NCBI GenBank assembly: GCA_020430675.1 | Contig: JAGQJJ010000226.1 | Location: 1 to 6,669, forward strand | DNA from: Myxococcales bacterium | Lineage (GTDB): Bacteria; Myxococcota; Bradymonadia; UBA7976; UBA1532 | DNA: 6,669 bases | Direction: 5' to 3' | In this document: in pieces, positions 6,027-6,669 of the stretch | Position numbering within the stretch: position 1 is the stretch's first letter | How the letters are laid out: every line of letters begins with the position of its first letter | The notes under the pieces: model-generated | The model's input: the letters and a program-made list of their open reading frames with translations, nothing else | Databases searched by the model: none | What the model was told of the DNA's origin: nothing | Program-made: the position numbers and the translations under genes

Positions 6027-6669
6027 ATGGCCAAGAATTGGGCCGCCCTGGGCGGCGAGAAGGGCAAGAAGGTCGACACCAGCCGTGTGGGCCGCGCGCT
6101 GACGCTGGGCAAGCTCGCCACGCGCTTCACCGGCTCGATGATCCGCGCCGGCCTCGGCGGCAAGCGCGATGACGGCCTCGAAGCCATGGCCGCCGCCGCG
6201 CTCAAGAACGCCCACAAGATCGCCGACGCGCTCGGCGAGATGAAGGGCGCGGCGATGAAGGTCGGCCAGATGCTCAGCGCCGACCCCGACCTGGTCGATC
6301 CGGCCTTCGCCGAGCGGCTGGCCACGCTGCAAAGCGAAGCCCCGCCGATGGATTACGCCACCGTCGCCGCCCAGATCGAAAGCCAGCTCGACAAGCCCAT
6401 CGACGCCGCCTTCCGCTTCTTCAACCCCGAACCCATCGGCTCGGCCAGCATCGGCCAGGTGCACCGCGCGACGCTCTTCGACGGCCGCGAGGTCGCGGTC
6501 AAGGTGCAGTACCCGGGCATCGCCGGCTCGATCGACAGCGACCTGCGCAACCTGGGCAGCCTGCTTGCCGTCGGCCGCGTTTTTGTCACGAAAGAACGCG
6601 CCGCCGAGTTTGTCGCCGAAGCGCGCCACGCCATCCTCACCGAAGCCGACTACCGACGTGAGGGCGAGA
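6027..6669 (+). CDS. ABC1/ADCK/UbiB-family atypical kinase, N-terminal part, 3' end outside window
   Basis: The first 214 residues of a protein of the ABC1 (COQ8/ADCK/UbiB) protein-kinase-like family, whose best-known members support ubiquinone synthesis as ATPases at membranes. Visible are the family-specific KxGQ motif in GAAMKVGQMLS (K78, G80, Q81), the A-rich loop replacing the usual glycine-rich loop in PIGSASIGQVHRA (136-148), the ATP-binding lysine K159 in REVAVKVQYPG, the segment SIDSDLRNL (168-176) and the family motif EADYRREGE (206-214) at the very edge. The catalytic DFG-like and HxDxxxxN parts lie beyond the window. Compared with human COQ8A, where the loop reads AAAS, this one reads GSAS, keeping the last Ala and Ser. 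It begins at an ATG with a good ribosome site after an 82-base gap, so it may be transcribed separately. Whether it serves quinone synthesis or another lipid-linked role cannot be told; no ubi genes are seen here. Confidence 0.93.
   Translation, partial: MAKNWAALGGEKGKKVDTSRVGRALTLGKLATRFTGSMIRAGLGGKRDDGLEAMAAAALKNAHKIADALGEMKGAAMKVGQMLSADPDLVDPAFAERLATLQSEAPPMDYATVAAQIESQLDKPIDAAFRFFNPEPIGSASIGQVHRATLFDGREVAVKVQYPGIAGSIDSDLRNLGSLLAVGRVFVTKERAAEFVAEARHAILTEADYRREGE

Noticed and set aside
5760..6629. Minus-strand frame of 289 codons crossing the only gap
   Set aside because: It is the only antisense frame that spans the gap, but its sequence is compositionally biased with no motif, and it opposes two well-supported genes.

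Overview
The window is a compact, GC-rich (roughly two thirds G+C by eye) stretch of bacterial chromosome. All genes lie on the + strand, and only one gap between genes is longer than a few bases. Both ends cut through a gene. The base composition, the lipoate genes placed next to a 2-oxo acid dehydrogenase E2 gene, and an SLC12-like transporter followed by an ABC1/ADCK-type kinase suit a free-living aerobic Gram-negative. A high-GC deltaproteobacterial-type lineage such as Myxococcota or Bradymonadota is my guess, but there is no rRNA or other marker here to confirm it.

Layout: (1) bases 1-758, the C-terminal catalytic domain of a 2-oxo acid dehydrogenase complex E2 (dihydrolipoamide acyltransferase), entering from the left; (2) 755-1471, lipB, octanoyltransferase; (3) 1468-2409, lipA, lipoyl synthase; (4) 2406-3713, a fold-type I PLP aminotransferase; (5) 3710-5944, a 744-residue cation-chloride cotransporter-like (SLC12 family) membrane protein with its C-terminal cytosolic domain; (6) an 82-base gap with a 10-base direct repeat and imperfect inverted repeats; (7) 6027 to the right edge, the N-terminal part of an ABC1/ADCK/UbiB-family atypical kinase.

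The first five genes form one unit. Each of the four junctions is a 4-base stop/start overlap (GTGA, GTGA, ATGA, TTGA), so the genes are very probably on one message and translationally coupled. Functionally, E2 needs lipoyl groups on its N-terminal domain (outside the window), and LipB and LipA make them. An aminotransferase in the same chain could supply 2-oxo acids from amino acids to the complex. The transporter is the odd member: it has the SLC12 hallmarks, including a Ser-Ser pair like that of the Na+ site in NKCC/NCC proteins, yet it is tightly coupled to lipoate and dehydrogenase genes. The kinase gene has its own good Shine-Dalgarno sequence after the gap and may be a separate transcription unit.

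I found no mobile element, CRISPR array, RNA gene or convincing terminator. The individual families are known. What deserves attention is the gene combination, the unbroken overlap chain, the bacterial SLC12 protein and the small repeat cluster before the kinase gene.
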